Assembly: GCA_001683735.1 (NCBI GenBank)
Contig: LUGG01000022.1
Location: 868,001-932,000 of the forward strand
Direction: 5' to 3'
Length of the DNA stretch: 64,000 nucleotides
Origin: Grifola frondosa
Lineage: Eukaryota; Basidiomycota; Agaricomycetes; Polyporales; Grifolaceae
Notes under the pieces: model-generated
What the model was told of the DNA's origin: nothing
The model's input: only the letters and a program-made list of their open reading frames with translations
The model's database searches: none
Made by a program: the position numbers and the translations under genes
Part shown: in pieces, positions 1 through 9,738 of the stretch
How positions within the stretch are numbered: position 1 is the stretch's first letter
Layout of the letters: each line of letters starts with the position of its first letter

Positions 1-413
1 TCGCCGACTCCTCCATCGGGTGCAACAGCGCCCGCGCCCATTCCCACTCCTCCATCGGGTGCAACAGCGCCCGTTCCCACTCCTTCGTCTGGTGCGACAG
101 CGCCCGCGCCCGTTCCCACTCCTCCATGGTGCGACAGCGCCCGTTCCCGTTCCCACTCCTCCGTCAGGTGCGACAGCGCCCGTTCCCACTCTTCCATCGG
201 TGCACCAGCGCCGCGCCGTTCCCACTCCTCCAGGTGCACAGCGCCCGTTCCCACTCCTCCGTCTGGTGCGACAACGCCCGTGCCTGTTCCCACTCCTCCA
301 TCGGGTGCAACAGCGCCCGCGCCCGTTCCCACTCCTCCATCGGGTGCGACAGCGCCCGTGCCCGTTCCCACTCCTCCGTCAGGTGCGACAGCGCCCGTGC
401 CAACTCCTCCTTC
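1..413. repeat. GC-rich coding minisatellite, 39/33-bp units (left arm)
   Basis: Tandem units of 39 bp, with shorter 33-bp variants, encode 13- or 11-residue Pro/Ala/Thr repeats. Several units carry small deletions that break the frame. Unit composition differs from the matching array in the right arm although flanking sequence is identical, so the array has changed, or been mis-assembled, since the arms were copied. Confidence 0.85.
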
Positions 414-699
414 GACTGGCGAAGTAACACCTACATCCGACACGGAAGCGCCTGCCACCACTTCTAGTGCAGTAGCAGCAGTCAAGCCGCGCCAACGAGG
501 CAAACGAAAAGCAACTGACTGTGTACCTATAGAGCGCCCCAAACGAGTGCGCACCATGCCTAGGAGCAAGGAAGCACCACAAAACCCTAACGAAAAGGAT
601 AAGCAACCTCCTAAGAAGCATAAGAAACCTGCCAGAAAGGATAAGCAACCTGCGGAAAAGGATAAGCAACCTGCCAAGAAGCGCGGCAAACGAACTTGA
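1..699 (+). CDS. Mirror copy, C-terminal part of Agaricomycete nuclear-type protein (partial)
   Basis: This is the left-arm duplicate of the 3' part of the minus-strand gene ending at 2614, stop at 697-699. It encodes the tail of a Pro/Ala/Thr-rich repeat (units such as TPPSGATAPVP), then a Ser/Thr linker and a strongly basic tail with KPRQRGKRKA, RPKRVR and several KDKQP repeats ending KKRGKRT. The basic clusters look like nuclear localisation signals. From about 280 to the stop one frame is open; upstream the frame shifts inside the minisatellite, as it does in the right arm at different places. The rest of the gene would lie left of the window if the palindrome is real. No function is known to me. 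Confidence 0.55.
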   Translation, partial: SPTPPSGATAPAPIPTPPSGATAPVPTPSSGATAPAPVPTPPWCDSARSRSHSSVRCDSARSHSSIGAPAPRRSHSSRCTAPVPTPPSGATTPVPVPTPPSGATAPAPVPTPPSGATAPVPVPTPPSGATAPVPTPPSTGEVTPTSDTEAPATTSSAVAAVKPRQRGKRKATDCVPIERPKRVRTMPRSKEAPQNPNEKDKQPPKKHKKPARKDKQPAEKDKQPAKKRGKRT

Positions 700-1620
700 G
701 GACTCGGAGGGTAGATGGTCGGGCGAAGCGACGCGTAGTAGCGGGTGTATCTAGTATTTCTACCACATATGTTTTCTTGTGCACCGGGACGCATTCAGTT
801 ACCTTTCTTGGGGTTTCCACCACATATATTTTCTTGTGTATTGTCTCGCATTTCTTGCGAGTTTTGGGCCATCTTGACTCTTTAGTTGTCATATTACGTG
901 GCGACACTTAGCACGTACACTTTATTTCTGTTTATTATATGTTGATAGCGGGATCAGTTGTTCATTCAAAAATTAAGATGTCTTTGTGCTCGTCACAGAA
1001 AATAACATAGAGTATGATAGAGTATGTATGACTTAAGAGTATGAAGACGGACTTCGGAAAAATATATATATTATATGATTTAAACTTATCATGTTATGCC
1101 CTGTTGAACGGTAGACACGGAACGGAGGGATACTTGCATTCGTACAGCAGTGTAACAGCGTGTATTTCCAAGTCGTTCAAACTCCGCCGAGGGGGCGTAC
1201 TTGCAGTGTCGTTTAAACTCCGCGAGGGGCGGTACCGAGAGTGTAGTCAATCCCAAGGAACCAAATAATAATGCAAGGGGCAACGGACGATCTCATCGCC
1301 GAGGAACGATCGAATCTGAAGGCACAAAAAATCGGGAATGTGGAAGCGAAAAGAGCCAGGGTGGCGGGTAAAAGCGCGCGGTCGGGCGGGAGGCAGGCGC
1401 TACTGCCCGCCACCAACAGCGAGCGGGAAGCGACCCCAGAGGGAGCGCACGGGATCCCGGGATCATGAAGGTCCAGCCTGCCTAATGCGGCAGGATCAAG
1501 TGTATTTTCGTGTCATCTGTAATTCATACATTACAGGTGTATCTGTGGCCATAGATGCCAATGCATCATCTTTCACCTGTGATCACACGGTGTTCATGTA
1601 TCAATATGACTTGTACGCCT
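700..1620. other. Non-coding unique part of palindrome arm
   Basis: I see no convincing gene here or in the mirror stretch 1693-2613. Short open frames have no recognisable product and run straight through the mirrored arm. The inner 150 bases are AT-moderate and the section around 1260-1460 is GC-rich. Confidence 0.6.
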
Positions 1621-1692
1621 GGTTCTTGTCGCAAGATATCCATCTTTTAGAGTATATTCTCGACATTCCAACAATATATCCAGTATCATCGC
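1621..1692 (+). pseudogene. DUF6533 gene fragment forming the palindrome loop
   Basis: The loop between the arms translates on the plus strand to a peptide containing FLSQDIHLLEYILDIPTIYP. This matches the helix region of the DUF6533 genes at 47.8-49.5 and 55.5-57.2 kb, where the copy at 55.5 kb reads FLLARYPIILQNALSLPTIY; the closest stretch there lies near 56.90-56.97 kb. The match is also clear at the DNA level, for example the shared stretch GGATATATTGTTGGAA on the opposite strand. The fragment stops at both arm boundaries, so the foldback either captured or was inserted into a piece of this gene family. Sixteen bases on each side already belong to the perfect arms. Confidence 0.75.
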
Positions 1693-2613
1693 AGGCGTAC
1701 AAGTCATATTGATACATGAACACCGTGTGATCACAGGTGAAAGATGATGCATTGGCATCTATGGCCACAGATACACCTGTAATGTATGAATTACAGATGA
1801 CACGAAAATACACTTGATCCTGCCGCATTAGGCAGGCTGGACCTTCATGATCCCGGGATCCCGTGCGCTCCCTCTGGGGTCGCTTCCCGCTCGCTGTTGG
1901 TGGCGGGCAGTAGCGCCTGCCTCCCGCCCGACCGCGCGCTTTTACCCGCCACCCTGGCTCTTTTCGCTTCCACATTCCCGATTTTTTGTGCCTTCAGATT
2001 CGATCGTTCCTCGGCGATGAGATCGTCCGTTGCCCCTTGCATTATTATTTGGTTCCTTGGGATTGACTACACTCTCGGTACCGCCCCTCGCGGAGTTTAA
2101 ACGACACTGCAAGTACGCCCCCTCGGCGGAGTTTGAACGACTTGGAAATACACGCTGTTACACTGCTGTACGAATGCAAGTATCCCTCCGTTCCGTGTCT
2201 ACCGTTCAACAGGGCATAACATGATAAGTTTAAATCATATAATATATATATTTTTCCGAAGTCCGTCTTCATACTCTTAAGTCATACATACTCTATCATA
2301 CTCTATGTTATTTTCTGTGACGAGCACAAAGACATCTTAATTTTTGAATGAACAACTGATCCCGCTATCAACATATAATAAACAGAAATAAAGTGTACGT
2401 GCTAAGTGTCGCCACGTAATATGACAACTAAAGAGTCAAGATGGCCCAAAACTCGCAAGAAATGCGAGACAATACACAAGAAAATATATGTGGTGGAAAC
2501 CCCAAGAAAGGTAACTGAATGCGTCCCGGTGCACAAGAAAACATATGTGGTAGAAATACTAGATACACCCGCTACTACGCGTCGCTTCGCCCGACCATCT
2601 ACCCTCCGAGTCC

Positions 2614-5180
2614 TCAAGTTCGTTTGCCGCGCTTCTTGGCAGGTTGCTTATCCTTTTCCGCAGGTTGCTTATCCTTTCTGGCAGGTTTCTTATGCTTCTT
2701 AGGAGGTTGCTTATCCTTTTCGTTAGGGTTTTGTGGTGCTTCCTTGCTCCTAGGCATGGTGCGCACTCGTTTGGGGCGCTCTATAGGTACACAGTCAGTT
2801 GCTTTTCGTTTGCCTCGTTGGCGCGGCTTGACTGCTGCTACTGCACTAGAAGTGGTGGCAGGCGCTTCCGTGTCGGATGTAGGTGTTACTTCGCCAGTCG
2901 AAGGAGGAGTTGGCATGGGCGCTGTCGCACCTGACGGAGGAGTGGGAACGGGCACGGGCGCTGTCGCACCCGATGGAGGAGTGGGAACGGGCGCGGGGCT
3001 GTTGCACCCGATGGAGGAGTGGGAACAGGCACGGGCGTTGTCGCACCAGACGGAGGAGTGGGAACGGGCACGGGCGCTGTCGCACCCGACGGAGGAGTGG
3101 GAACGGGCGCTGTTGCACCTGGAGGAGTGGGAACGGGCGCTGGCGCGCTGGTGACCGATGGAAGAGTGGGAACGGGCGCTGTCGCACCTGACGGAGGAGT
3201 GGGAACGGGACGGGCGCTGTCGCACCAGACGAAGGAGTGGGAACGGGCGCTGTTGCACCCGATGGAGGAGTGGGAATGGGCGCGGGCGCTGTTGCACCCG
3301 ATGGAGGAGTCGGCGAGGGCGCTGTTCCATTGGATGCAGGCGAAGGAGTGGGCACGGGCACTGTTCCATCCGATGCAGGAGGGATAGGAACTACTGCATT
3401 GGATGAAGAAGCACGCGCTGCCGAAAAGCCCGGAGCAAGATCGGATCCTAAAGCACCGATGTTTGCCTGAACCGAGGAAGATCCGAATGGTGGTTCCCGT
3501 TCACATAGGTTGTCATGGAACGTGCGCTCTTCAGCCGCTTGCAGTGCAGCGTCCAAATTCTCAGAGCGATCCGCAAAGAGATGGTCCGGAAGACGAGGGA
3601 AGACGAGTTCTGGCTGAGGCGATATCCTGAAGAGATCAGAGGGGAGAGGTCCGGAAGGATTAGAGAGACTATAGTGCGACAGGTCTGCCGGAAAATGCTG
3701 GTCATTTTCCAGCTCCTTGGCAGCATCCAACCACAAGTTCTCGAGTGCGCCAAGGCTGTAGGACTCCGCGTTGTTGCCTGGAACGCCGGGGGATGACGTG
3801 GACAGCTGTGACGTCGCCGTCGGATCGAACGAGAATGATGCGGGCGGATTCGTTGAATCCAGCTGTGGGACTTCCGAAACTGGCTGTGGGACTTCTAAAA
3901 GTCCTGGTGACGTTGTTCGTGTAGACGCTTCTTCGGTGATGGCTCTTGAGGAAGATGGCCGAATTCCTTGACGTTTGAAGAGCGCGTGCGTTGCGGATAT
4001 GGGGAGCTACGTTCCGAAATTGTTAGCTGTAGGTGCGTGGATATCAAAAGATTACTTACGGTATACCGTTTTGAGATGCGTATTGAATGGTGTAACGTAC
4101 TTCGCTTCGAAGTTCTCACAGGAGTGCTCGAACGTTTGTCCTTGTTCGGTAGCACCAACATGTATGCTGGACATCTAGATTAATACGGCGAACATGTGGT
4201 CGCAGTGTATGGACTTACCTCATCGTCCGAATAGCACCCCTTCCACAGGCGATGGGCCGCCAACGAGTGCAAAGATAGTGCATCCGGTTTGTTGGGCAAT
4301 AGCGCTCAAGACATTGTTCACCACGCCGGGCATTTCATTGAGAGCACTGAGGAACAGGATTAGTTCGAAAATGAGACATAACTTGGTAACATACGTCTGA
4401 TATTCCTCGGGAGTCCTCTCTCCGCTCGAAGGCTCAGCCTTAGCCGGCTGCTCCGCACGCGCGATCTCCATTTCGGCAGTGATCTCGGCCTTAACTTCGT
4501 CTGATTCTGCATCGAACACCGTGCGCGTAATGCGTTTGATGATGTCCAGAATCTCTTTCCTCGAAAGACGGCGTCCTTGAGCCTGGATCTCCGCTTTCAC
4601 GAGAGGCCCAACTCGTTCGCTGTAATACTTTTTCGAGTAGACCTCGACTGCCTGGTATTGGCGTGTCGCCTTGCCTTTCGTTGCACTCGAGGTCACCAGG
4701 TCATAGATTGTCTTGGCATTTGCGGCGGCCCGCCCGTTGTTGCCACGGTTGTTTGAGAACCACTCGCGAAGCTTCTGTTTATTGTGATTACAGACTAGTG
4801 ATACATAGTGAGAACAACATACGTACTTTACGCCGATTGTTGCATGCGTCCCCATATATTGTCATCTGTTCCGGTGACATTTGGCTACATTCGGGGCCAA
4901 AGAGCCTGTCTTGTTCTGGAAATTGTTGAAACCAAGCGTGATATAAGGTTTCCCAGAATTTGTGCAGCGTTCGCTGCTTTTGATGTTCGAGATATGTACC
5001 GAGCCTAGCTTTCAAGAACTCCATCTCGGGCGCAGTAGTCCATCTTGGGGAGCCATATATTACGAGGTCGCAATCGTAAACAGTGAGCACGAAGCCTTCC
5101 AGAAGATACCGTACTGGGATAGCAAGAAACGAGGGAGTGGGTTCATGCGTTCTCGGAGCTGAGTATACACGTTTGAACAT
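2614..5180 (-). CDS. Uncharacterised Agaricomycete multicopy protein, HMG-like segment and basic tail
   Basis: I propose four exons: 5180-4827, 4774-4219, 4166-4060 and about 4006-2614, with GT-AG introns of 52-53 nt. The protein of about 800 residues starts with a WTTAPEMEFLKARL region, then KLREWFSNNRG, an HMG-box-like helical segment (VYSKKYYSERVGPLVKAE...), and a conserved module containing TGCTIFALVGGPSPVEGG and IHVGATEQGQTFEHSCENFE. It ends with a Pro-rich repeat and a Lys-rich tail with apparent nuclear localisation signals. I know this order of modules from hypothetical proteins of mushroom genomes; the function is unknown, and a nuclear, DNA-associated role is inference. A G appears missing in the run at 4237-4240, the joint of exons 3 and 4 is one base out of phase, and the repeat shifts frame. 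The first ATG at 5180 may not be the true start. It lies 160 bp from a divergent RNase H1 N-domain gene. Confidence 0.65.
2903..3390. repeat. GC-rich coding minisatellite, 39/33-bp units (right arm)
   Basis: This is the counterpart of the array at 1-413, inside the minus-strand gene. The units encode TPPSGATAP-type repeats on the minus strand. Several frame changes occur within the array, so the repeat region of the protein cannot be read as one frame. Confidence 0.85.
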
Positions 5181-5340
5181 CCAATCAAGTTGCCGCGATC
5201 TATTCCCAAATTACGGCCTCTGATACGATTTTATCGACCAATTAATGAGCTTGTCGTCCAGTGATCGCATCACTTATAACAGCGTTTGATCTTGACGGGA
5301 GAATAGTACAACCCCGCACCTGTCTACAAACAATTCCCCG
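5181..5340. promoter_or_regulatory. Short divergent intergenic region
   Basis: Only 160 bp separate the proposed start codons of the minus-strand gene (5180) and the plus-strand gene (5341), so both promoters must lie here or overlap the genes. A CCAATC at about 5200 and a TTATAA at about 5275 are compatible with core elements, but this is positional inference. Confidence 0.4.
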
Positions 5341-6271
5341 ATGTCCGTGCACAAGAGTGAGAAGGTCGAAGCCGCCGAGGACGCGCCTGGTTCGCCGCCG
5401 CCGGCTTCTACCTTCACGCTCGCGCAGCTCCTCGCTGCCATCGAGCTTATCCGTGAGCAAGAAGAGGGTGCGTTCCATGTTCTTTTTGTACCTTCCTTCC
5501 TCACACCGTACACTTCAGTCGCTGCTCAGGTCGCCGCCACCCAGGTTGCTGCTGCGTCTTCGACCGCCAGTGTGGAGAACGTTGGACCTTCTCGCTGTGA
5601 CAATCGTGATGGTGATGGTATGTTCATATTGCCGTTCTACGACTTAGTCTGACATTCTCCAGGCGTCGCTTCCGATGATAGCGATGAGGAACTTTACTGG
5701 CGCGACGACCGTTCGACAACGAGGCCCTCATTCAGGCCTTGGATTCCGCAGCTGACATCACGCCAGCGGACGCTACCCCGGCTGCTCCTGTGGCTGCTGG
5801 ACCTGCGCCAGTCGCACCTGCTGGGCCTGCTGCTGGTGCGCTCGTTGTACCCGGACCCACTAACATCATTACCGCTACTCCGACTACGTCTACTTTAGTC
5901 GGCGACACTCCTCCCGCTTACACTGCCGCTGCACCCCCTCCTGCCTGCCCTCCTGCCTGCCCTCCCGCTGGCCCTCCCACTGGCCCTCCGCTGGCCCTCC
6001 TGCTGGCCCTTCCACTGGCCTCGGCACAGTTAACCCTAACTCCCGCTGGTACGCCGTTACCAGAGGAACTGAAGTGGGCGTCTTCCAGGGATGGTATGTT
6101 TTTATTTGCAGATTCGTTCTTCACCAATATTGACCAATCAAAAGGATTCAAACCAGTACCTACGTGACTGGCGTCAGTGGAGCGATCTTCACGCGCCACA
6201 CCTCCCATGCTCAGGCAGAAAGTGCGTTTCAGCATGCTCTCCTGCTGGGCATAGTTCAGCGTGTCGGGTGA
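5341..6271 (+). CDS. Agaricomycete protein with C-terminal RNase H1 N-terminal-type domain
   Basis: Exons 5341-5467, 5519-5617, 5663-6093 and 6145-6271 are joined by GT-AG introns of 45-51 nt. The N-terminus (MSVHKSEKVEAAED) leads into an Ala/Pro-rich middle with a Gly-Pro-Pro run. The C-terminus reads WYAVTRGTEVGVFQGW, then TSTYVTGVSGAIFTRH and SAFQHALLLGIVQRVG before the stop. This is the pattern of the RNase H1 N-terminal (Cauli_VI-like) domain, which in known proteins binds RNA:DNA hybrids or double-stranded RNA. No RNase H catalytic domain follows. Two one-base gaps, in T at 5712-5713 and in C at 5988-5989, must be assumed for one frame. It is divergent from the gene at 2614-5180. Confidence 0.7.
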
Positions 6272-7988
6272 GGAGTGCTGGCCAGAAGCGTTGCTTGAGG
6301 ATTTGATTTTGCATCGATGATCATGATTGGTTGTTCAGTGCTTTGCTAGCTTTCTTGGTATCGCGTGTAGAAGTGTCATTTGTACCCAATATGATTGGTT
6401 TGTTCGTAAGATTGACGTCTATTCGAGTATTACTTGAGGAGTGACATCATAAATTCTGGCACTCGTGGGTGCAAGCAATCTTGAAAAAAAAACATCTCGA
6501 TATTAAGCACCGACATACTAACTACGAAACCGGAACGAAGACGTGCTCGATCCGTAGTCATAATCAGTACGGACGTCGCGAGACGGCCGACATGCTAGTG
6601 TCCGGTACGCTCGCTGCCGCACACATCACTCCCTTGAGATTCCCATCCTCCCCCAAGAATTCCTCGACAGCTTGGGGAACTATGCGACATAATTGGGGAC
6701 CACATAGTTCGAGTAAATAATAGAAGTGAGATATGAATGTGCACAAGTCTGGAAGAATGGAGGGAATGGTCTTACGAAGGACATTTGGAAAGAAGTTGAT
6801 TACTGCGTGGGTTCAAATTGAGGCTGTAGGACAGTGCATTCAGGGGACCTGGAATTGGCTGGTCGAGAGGCGGCGTTGAGCTGGGTAGCCAAGATCGTGG
6901 TTTTCCTTACCGAAGAATATCGTAATGAAAGATAGAATGGAGGATACGGAGTAGGTTTGAAAGTATTGGCCGCCCGACAGAGCTACGAAAGCACAAGTAA
7001 CTGTACTGTTAGAAGGGTTTCGAGCAAATTTAATGAAATGTATGTCGGGAATGTGGAGGAACCCATCTGGTAGGCATTTGAAATTAATCTCAAACGATCG
7101 TGAACGCATCAAGGGCGCACTGCTTGATTGTAAGCCAGTTACCAACGCTGCGCTCTGTGGGTCTTGAAATTGGCAGAAGTGAATTTTGAGGCATATTTAA
7201 TGATGAATCAATTGGTTCTCTTCCAAAGATATCGTAACGAGAGATAGAATGGAGGATGGGGAAGCATATCAGCAGAGAGCTCAGGCTTGGTCGTAGCAGC
7301 GGATGATTGAAATGTCGAAGAGGAAGCTATTGGGTCCAAAAGCCTGCTACACATGCAGAGCTACCGAAAGCGCTAGCAAGTGAATATTATATTGTTGAAA
7401 TTTTCTCGAGCCTCAACTCAAACCTGCTGGAGAACTCATGATCTAGTAGGCATTTAAATCTCGTCTACTTAATCTCAGTCGATCGTCAACCTTGCGCGCT
7501 ACTTGATTGTGAGCCAGATACTAACGTCTTACATTGCTGCACTCTGCAGGTCTTCAAAAAGCGCAGAAGTGAATTTAATTTACATATAAATACCTCTCTA
7601 TGTTTTGCGTTTATGTATTTATTTCTCTGGACCACCGCAGAGAACATGCACGGTCTTTATTTTTTATTCAATCGTGGATTGGCCGATCACGTGAGAACCG
7701 AACTACCGGTATGAATTCTCAGCAGCAGCGGAGTTGGAATTGAGCTGGACACGTATATATGGCGCTCTTCGATGAAGAGTCTCTCCATTCCCTCTTGCCC
7801 TCCTACTTTCACCATCGCTTCGTTTCTTCGCCTTTCCTTCGTGGAACACCTTCTGGATACATTTATTTACTTTATATCGTAGTAAGCATTAATTTTACTG
7901 TGTCGGCGCATTGGTATCTGACCTCTCACTCAGCGTTCACGTATGCTGACCTGTCGGGATTAGTAGGGAATAATTCTTATGTCGGAGG
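6272..7988. other. Intergenic region with no recognised gene
   Basis: I see no gene. The region is AT-rich and holds an old direct duplication at 6895-7588. A frame at 7759-7992 has no recognisable product. Confidence 0.6.
6895..7588. repeat. Diverged direct repeat, two copies
   Basis: Copies at about 6895-7200 and 7212-7588 share, in the same order, ATCGTAA..GATAGAATGGAGGAT, AGAGCTAC.GAAAGC, GTAGGCATTT, CGATCGT.AAC and GCAGAAGTGAATTT. They differ by many substitutions and by insertions in the second copy. This looks like an old local duplication or two related element remnants. Confidence 0.65.
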
Positions 7989-8649
7989 TTAAGAGGGTGG
8001 GCATGGATCATGATTGATGGCCGGTAAGTTTACCCTCGCGTCTGGAAGGCTTACAATTGACGACGTTGTTCGCAGGTGTCCGTGATGCGCGCGTGAGGTA
8101 AGGAATGTGCGTACGAGGCCGCACAATTGACTAAAGTTGTGCTGCAGGTAGTGTGCGGGCCCTGTCGTCTTGAAGCGCGGCGGCGTACACAGGTATGTGG
8201 TCTCCGACATGGTGCATGACCTTGGACTGATGTCGTGCAGGGTACTAATATAGGCCGCCAATCGGGTATCTAGTAAGTCAACACTTTCCTGCGGAGAATC
8301 CATACTGATTCTCGATCAGTAGTCTTCGTGCCGGATGCGTAGGGCGTTAATCGATCGCTGTTGGGTCTTGAGGTGGTTAATGGGTGTCCTTTCTTGATCG
8401 TGACGTGTTCGGCATAATGCCGGGTCGTCGAAATCTTAGTTGAATGTAATGTTGCTTTTCTTGGGATGTCCGGGATGGAATGGGGGACTTCTTTCTTGGG
8501 TGCTTGGCAACTGCGGTCAGGCAGAGATAAGCCAGGGTGACGGCGGCCTGGGTTTAGGAGGAGGTGGTTTAGTGGTGATGGTGTAATGGGCGCTGCTGGG
8601 GCGGGGTGATAAAGATGGCGGATTGGTTAGGCACGGATGGGTTGGACAT
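7989..8649 (-). CDS. Hypothetical protein
   Basis: A minus-strand reading begins MSNPSVPNQSAIFITPPQQR at 8649. If one base is added near 8593, it stays open through a basic Pro/Ser-rich stretch to about 8283. A second frame from 8303 reads TRLAAYISTLHDISPRSCTM, TYLCTPPRFKTTGPAHYL and CGLVRTFLTSR and ends near 7989; a GTAAGC donor after SSI suggests a further intron. The second part resembles conserved hypothetical proteins of mushrooms, but I cannot give a function. The two frames may be one gene broken by consensus errors, or a pseudogene. Confidence 0.4.
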
Positions 8650-9738
8650 ATGCGGCGTCGTCGATGGTAGGACGGCTGGGGCTACAGCAGGAGGAGGGTG
8701 ATTGAGGTTCTGTCAATGTGGAGTTAATGTCGCCCGATATCTGCGTTGTAACACAACGTTCAATCCGAGCTGGTGACGAACAATACACGCGGGCTGATGA
8801 AGTATCGCCTTTCGCAGTGACTTATTCGGTACCTTGGCGTTACGATCGGGTTACTGTGGAGCTTGCATGTCCATACTTAAGCTTTGTTCCTAATATATTA
8901 TTATGCTCTTGCCTAACTTGAACAGGTCTCCCTGCACATCGACGAGACTGTCAACATCTAAAAATATCTAAGACTATTGGCTGTTGATCGAAGCTGTCAC
9001 TTGGGGACTGATCCCCGATTCCAAACGGGTGGTTGCCTAGGTGAGTCTTTTCATTACGAGCTTCTGCGTGTCGTATTGAGCAAAACGTCTAGACATATCT
9101 AAGCCTATTGGCTGTCGATCGAAGCTGTGTCTTGGGATTGATCCCCGATTACAAACGGGTGTTGCGCAGGTGAGTCTTTTTATTATGAGCTTCTGCATGT
9201 CATATTGGGCAAAACAATCCGTCGCTCAATTGTGCTGAGACTCAGTAGTCAGCGCTGAGCGCGTTGAAAGTTGTGCCAGCACATGAGGCTGCGAGCTGGT
9301 ACACTCGCACGTATCGAAGTCCACTGGTCACATAGGCAACAGATCGAGAGTTTATGCAGCTCCTCGCATCCGTTGAATATGGCCTGAGATTTGTACTTGA
9401 AAGCGGAATGAAGTATCTCAATGATAACGGACACCTCACGCAGGCATGAATCGAGAGTTCTTGCAATTCGCTTCTGTACAACTACAGTTCGTGTCGGAAA
9501 TATATGGCTGACATGCTTGAATTCCAGATCAGGACGAGGAACGTTAACATGCGTTCACGTTGGCTCGAATGTGGGGCTTGCACTTTCATAATGGGACACG
9601 TATCCTTCCATGGCACCAATCCGGCGTGTACGGCTTTTGGCTTGTTCGGGCCACGGTACGTTTTTTTGACTTCGATATCCTGCGTCTATATGACCGATTC
9701 ATTACGATACCAACAGCGGCTCTTTCTCTCATACTCCA
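8650..9738. other. Intergenic region with tandem duplication
   Basis: No gene is recognised. Apart from the duplicated block at 8960-9215, the sequence up to the KDZ start holds only short frames without recognisable products. Confidence 0.5.
8960..9215. repeat. Tandem duplication, period about 126 bp
   Basis: Two adjacent copies share ATATCTAAG.CTATTGG, CGATCGAAGCTGT, TTGATCCCCGATT-type, CAAACGGGTG, AGGTGAGTCTTTT and GAGCTTCTGC.TGTC blocks. Each copy contains AGGTGAGT, which looks like a splice donor, so the block could derive from a duplicated exon end; no protein match is visible. Confidence 0.75.

Larger units (their letters stand above)
1..3312. repeat. 3.3 kb inverted repeat, left arm cut by window edge
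   Basis: Bases 1-1620 are the reverse complement of 1693-3312: paired positions add up to 3313, and several separately checked stretches of the unique arm sequence are identical. The arms are separated by a 72-base loop. Pairing still holds at base 1, so the left arm continues beyond the window. Both arms end with the C-terminal part of the same gene, so two gene copies face each other tail to tail. The only differences I see between arms lie in the minisatellite. This is either a very recent or converted foldback duplication, or a palindromic assembly artefact. Confidence 0.93.

Noticed and set aside
1338..1975. 124-codon frames on both strands at the palindrome centre
   Set aside because: They are mirror images caused by the inverted arms, with only the loop part matching a known family.
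2846..3736. 296-codon minus-strand frame taken as a separate gene
   Set aside because: It is part of the larger spliced gene ending at 2614; its second half runs out of frame through the minisatellite.
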